From the NCBI GenBank assembly GCA_027030245.1, contig JALVFE010000038.1, positions 1 through 64,000 on the forward strand: a stretch of DNA of 64,000 nucleotides, in the 5' to 3' direction. A program made the translations under genes and the position numbers. Source of the DNA: Melioribacteraceae bacterium. Lineage in GTDB: Bacteria > Bacteroidota > Ignavibacteria > Ignavibacteriales > Melioribacteraceae. The notes below the pieces were generated by a model. It was not told the DNA's origin, made no database searches, and worked only from the letters and a program-made list of their open reading frames with translations. Below, in pieces: positions 61,374 through 64,000 of this stretch; the first letter of the stretch is position 1, and each line of letters begins with the position of its first letter.

Positions 61374-63059
61374 ATGAGATTTAGTAAAGCATTTATCCCT
61401 ACATTGAAAGAAGACCCTGCCGATTCGGTAATTCCGAGTCACAAATTAATGGTGCGCAGCGGAATGATACGTATGCTTTCGGCGGGAATTTACTCGTTTT
61501 TACCGCTCGGTTACAAAGTATTGAAAAAAATTATTGAAATTATACGCGAAGAGATGGACGCTATTGGCGGACAAGAATTTCATCTGCCGGCGTTAAACCC
61601 CAAGGAAATTTGGGAAAAAACCGGTAGAGTGGAAGCTTTCGGCGATACGATGTTTCATGTAAAAAACAGAGATTATGTTTTAGCTCCGACACACGAAGAA
61701 ATAATGACTTTCCACGCGCGCGGAGTTCTCAAATCGTATAAAGAAATGCCGCAAATTTGGTATCAAATACAAACTAAATTCAGAAACGAACCGAGACCGA
61801 GAAGCGGAGTTATTCGCGGAAGACAATTTTTAATGAAAGACGCTTACTCTTTCGATTCTTCGTGGGAAGGTTTGGATAAATCTTACGAATTACACGATAA
61901 AGCTTACCGGAAAATATTCGACAGATGCGGAATAAAATATTTTGTCGTCGGCGCTTCAAGCGGAGCAATGGGCGGAAGCCAGTCGGAAGAATTTATGGTG
62001 AAATCCGATGCCGGCGAAGATACCGTTGCTTACTGCGAAAGCTGCGGATATGCCGCAAACGTTGAAGTTGCTCAATCTAAAATTCCAGCCGTAAAACGTC
62101 ACGAAGTTTCAAAAAAGGTTTACGAAATTCACACACCGAACGTAAAATCCATCGACGAGCTTTGCGAATTTTTGGGAATTGACGAACGCGAAACCGCGAA
62201 ATCGAGAATTTATATTTTTAACGACGAACCGGTGCTGGTTTTGATGTCGGGTAACGATGAAGTCAACGAAACAAAATTGGAATCCGCGCTCGGCGGCGCT
62301 GTCCGTCCCGCTCATCCGGATGAGTTGAAAGAAATTACAGGAGCAGATGCGGGTTCGATTGGTCCGATTGGAATTAAATTTAGAATTATAGCCGATCTCA
62401 GATTGAAAGACGGAAACAATCTTTACAGCGGAGCCAATAAAAACGATTACCACATCGGCGGAATTGATTTGAAACGGGACGTACCGAACATTGAGTATTT
62501 CGATTTGAGAACAGTACAAACCGGCGAAGAGTGTATTAAATGCGGAAGTAAATTGGAAGTATTCAAAGCCATTGAGCTCGGACATATTTTCAAACTCGGC
62601 ACAAAATATTCCGAAGCGCTCGGTGCAATGTTTCTGGATGAAAACGGCAAAGAAAATCCGATAATTATGGGAAGTTACGGAATCGGAGTGGAAAGGGTTT
62701 TAGCTTGTTACATCGAACAGAATTATGACGACCGTGGAATCATTTGGGATAAAACCCTTGCGCCTTATCAAATTAGTTTGCTCGGTTTGAATATGAAAAA
62801 AGAACCGGTTGTTTCCGCTTGCGAAAAAATTTACGGTGAACTTACGCAAAAAGGATTTGAAGTTTTATACGACGACCGGAAGGACGTTCAAGCCGGCGTA
62901 AAATTCGCCGACGCCGATCTGATTGGATTACCGTTGCAAATAATCGTTGGTGAAAGGGGTTTGAAGGAAGACTTGATTGAAATAAAAATCCGCCGCACCG
63001 GTGAAAGATTAAAAGTAAAAACCGCGGAAATAATCGACAAAGTACAAGCTTTGATTTAA
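61374..63059 (+). CDS. proS: Prolyl-tRNA synthetase, bacterial type
   Basis: A 561-residue class II synthetase. Motif 1 is around IPSHKLMVRSGMIRMLSAG, motif 2 RNEPRPRSGVIRGRQFLMKD, and motif 3 IMGSYGIGVERVLA. An editing (YbaK-like) insertion lies between motifs 2 and 3 (about 230-385), followed by the anticodon-binding C-terminus. The ATG at 61374 has GGAT seven bases upstream and starts MRFSKAFIPTLKEDP, matching relatives; the longer frame from 61341 is rejected. It is 39 bases before rsmI. Confidence 0.96.
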   Translation: MRFSKAFIPTLKEDPADSVIPSHKLMVRSGMIRMLSAGIYSFLPLGYKVLKKIIEIIREEMDAIGGQEFHLPALNPKEIWEKTGRVEAFGDTMFHVKNRDYVLAPTHEEIMTFHARGVLKSYKEMPQIWYQIQTKFRNEPRPRSGVIRGRQFLMKDAYSFDSSWEGLDKSYELHDKAYRKIFDRCGIKYFVVGASSGAMGGSQSEEFMVKSDAGEDTVAYCESCGYAANVEVAQSKIPAVKRHEVSKKVYEIHTPNVKSIDELCEFLGIDERETAKSRIYIFNDEPVLVLMSGNDEVNETKLESALGGAVRPAHPDELKEITGADAGSIGPIGIKFRIIADLRLKDGNNLYSGANKNDYHIGGIDLKRDVPNIEYFDLRTVQTGEECIKCGSKLEVFKAIELGHIFKLGTKYSEALGAMFLDENGKENPIIMGSYGIGVERVLACYIEQNYDDRGIIWDKTLAPYQISLLGLNMKKEPVVSACEKIYGELTQKGFEVLYDDRKDVQAGVKFADADLIGLPLQIIVGERGLKEDLIEIKIRRTGERLKVKTAEIIDKVQALI

Positions 63060-63098
63060 CGGGCTTGATTTTCCCGGAACCGCTGGGAAGCGATAAAA

Positions 63099-63776
63099 AT
63101 GAAAAGCTCGCTTTATATAACTCCAACGCCCATTGGCAATTTCGAAGATATTACACTTCGTGCTCTGCGGATTTTAAAAGAAGTCGATTTTATTATTTGC
63201 GAAGAACTTAAACCCGCAAGGAGACTCCTTTCTCATTTCGGAATCGATAAAGAAACAGTTCTTCTTAACGAACATAACGAAAAAGAAATAACCCCCGAAA
63301 TTGTTGAGGAATTGAGCAAAGGGAAATCCGCCGCATTAATCTCGGATGCCGGAACCCCTTTGTTTTCCGATCCCGGACATTTTCTGGTAGAGCAATGCCT
63401 TGCGAAAAAAATAAATATAATTCCGCTGCCGGGCGCGAATTCGTTGATTCCTTCTTTAATTGCTTCAGGATTAAATATTGAAAAATTTTATTATTACGGT
63501 TGGCTCTCGCCGAAAAAAGAAATCCGCAAGCAAGAATTAAATAAACTTAAATCCGTTAAAGAACTGATTGTTTTGATGGAAACGCCATACAGATTAAAGC
63601 GGATTTTGGAAGATGTTAAAAAAACTTTCGGTAAAAACGTTTATATTGTTTTGGCATATAAATTAACTATGCCCGGAGAAAAGATTTTACGGGGGAAAGT
63701 GGGAACAATTTTGGAAACGGTAGAAAAAGAAAAATTAAAAGGGGAATTTGTTCTTCTAATAAACAACAGAAATTGA
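63099..63776 (+). CDS. rsmI: 16S rRNA (cytidine1402-2'-O)-methyltransferase RsmI
   Basis: A 225-residue tetrapyrrole-methylase-fold enzyme. It begins with LYITPTPIGNFEDITLRALR, has EELKPARRLLSHFGI, ALISDAGTPLFSDPG and PLPGANSLIPSLIASG. The C-terminal tail is shorter than in E. coli RsmI (about 286 residues), as in several Bacteroidetes-group members. GGGAAG lies before the ATG. It probably shares a transcript with proS. Confidence 0.92.
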   Translation: MKSSLYITPTPIGNFEDITLRALRILKEVDFIICEELKPARRLLSHFGIDKETVLLNEHNEKEITPEIVEELSKGKSAALISDAGTPLFSDPGHFLVEQCLAKKINIIPLPGANSLIPSLIASGLNIEKFYYYGWLSPKKEIRKQELNKLKSVKELIVLMETPYRLKRILEDVKKTFGKNVYIVLAYKLTMPGEKILRGKVGTILETVEKEKLKGEFVLLINNRN

Positions 63777-63785
63777 GGCGGAAAG

Positions 63786-64000
63786 ATGAGCGAAGGTAAA
63801 AAAGTTGTTTTCGAAACCGAGGTTTATACTTACCAAATCGATTATGTCGGTCACGTTAGCAATATTGTTTATATTCAATGGATGGAAATCGGAAGATTGA
63901 AACTTCTCGATGCAATCGGTTTGCCTATTAAAAAATTGGAAGAATCCGGAATTGCGCCGGTATTGGTTGAAACAAACATCAAATATAAAAAATCGCTTTA
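63786..64000 (+). CDS. 4HBT-type hot-dog thioesterase, N-terminal fragment (cut by window edge)
   Basis: Seventy-one codons read from the ATG at 63786 to the window end without a stop. The sequence matches the 4-hydroxybenzoyl-CoA thioesterase group: VYTYQIDYVGHVSNIVYIQW is the first strand with the aspartate/glycine region, and MEIGRLKLLDAIGLP the hot-dog helix. The aspartate in QIDYVGHV is the usual catalytic position. GCGGAAAG stands upstream. It starts nine bases after rsmI. Confidence 0.88.
   Translation, partial: MSEGKKVVFETEVYTYQIDYVGHVSNIVYIQWMEIGRLKLLDAIGLPIKKLEESGIAPVLVETNIKYKKSL

Noticed and set aside
1-64000. Search for CRISPR arrays, tRNA genes, insertion sequences and prophage
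   Set aside because: No regular direct repeats with spacers, no cloverleaf-like gene, no transposase and no phage structural gene were recognised; the repeats seen are palindromic and irregular.

Overview
The window is a 64 kb piece of an AT-rich bacterial chromosome. It most likely comes from the Ignavibacteria (Bacteroidetes/Chlorobi group). The pointers are a secreted protein with a type IX sorting tail of the 'NYPNPFNPTT' kind, a DUF5686/carboxypeptidase-regulatory outer-membrane protein, a short primary sigma factor without region 1.1, a large propeller-type sensor kinase, and Shine-Dalgarno sites of the GGAG/GGGA type. The taxonomic call is inference from protein style; no rRNA gene is present to confirm it. 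Both ends cut through genes: a secreted protein at the left and a hot-dog thioesterase at the right.

Layout. 0-3 kb: minus-strand group of a CaaX/isoprenylcysteine-type methyltransferase, a cell-wall amidase and a membrane-anchored cytochrome c. 3-5.3 kb: gmd and fcl, making GDP-L-fucose for surface glycans. 5.4-8 kb: three tandem pilin-like membrane proteins, the third carrying an inserted Cys/His-rich module. 8-13.6 kb: an epimerase, a DUF5686 outer-membrane protein and an APC transporter fused to a PTS EIIA-like domain and a TrkA-C domain. 13.6-14.7 kb: about 1.1 kb of non-coding DNA packed with degenerate palindromic repeats. 14.7-19 kb: a hypothetical protein, a class III-like PPK2 and an SLC12-like cation-chloride cotransporter. 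19-25.7 kb: a stand-alone ThrRS-type editing domain, a sirtuin, a propeller histidine kinase, nicotinate phosphoribosyltransferase and nicotinamidase, which together suggest NAD turnover and salvage. 25.7-28.3 kb: an outer-membrane protein, a second repeat cluster, and a sorting-tail protein with one of these palindromes inside its coding sequence. 28.3-32.8 kb: a minus-strand run of HAD phosphatase, enoyl-CoA hydratase, DUF1853, Mut7-C RNase and metallophosphoesterase. 33-36.3 kb: class I aldolase, lipocalin-like lipoprotein, Rrf2 regulator and a NapH-like ferredoxin membrane protein. 36.5-42.7 kb: RNase P RNA followed by recJ, yebC, ruvC, ruvA, a Nif3-like protein and a coiled-coil zinc-ribbon protein. 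42.7-47 kb: beta-helix/dockerin protein, radA and an orphan MlaF-like ATPase. 47-64 kb: M1 and M64 peptidases, MFS and ClC transporters, rsmE, a DUF4139 protein, an AHSA1-like protein, a second PPK2 (class I-like), sigA, a cold-shock protein, a PLP decarboxylase, proS, rsmI and the truncated thioesterase.

Most of the window is ordinary housekeeping sequence. The spots most worth a second look are the pilin-like triad, the palindromic repeats (one inside a gene), a promoter-small ORF-hairpin arrangement ending exactly at the start codon of the Nif3-like gene, and a deacylase gene whose best-placed start codon appears to be ATC. No tRNA, CRISPR array, insertion sequence, prophage or recognisable defence system was found.
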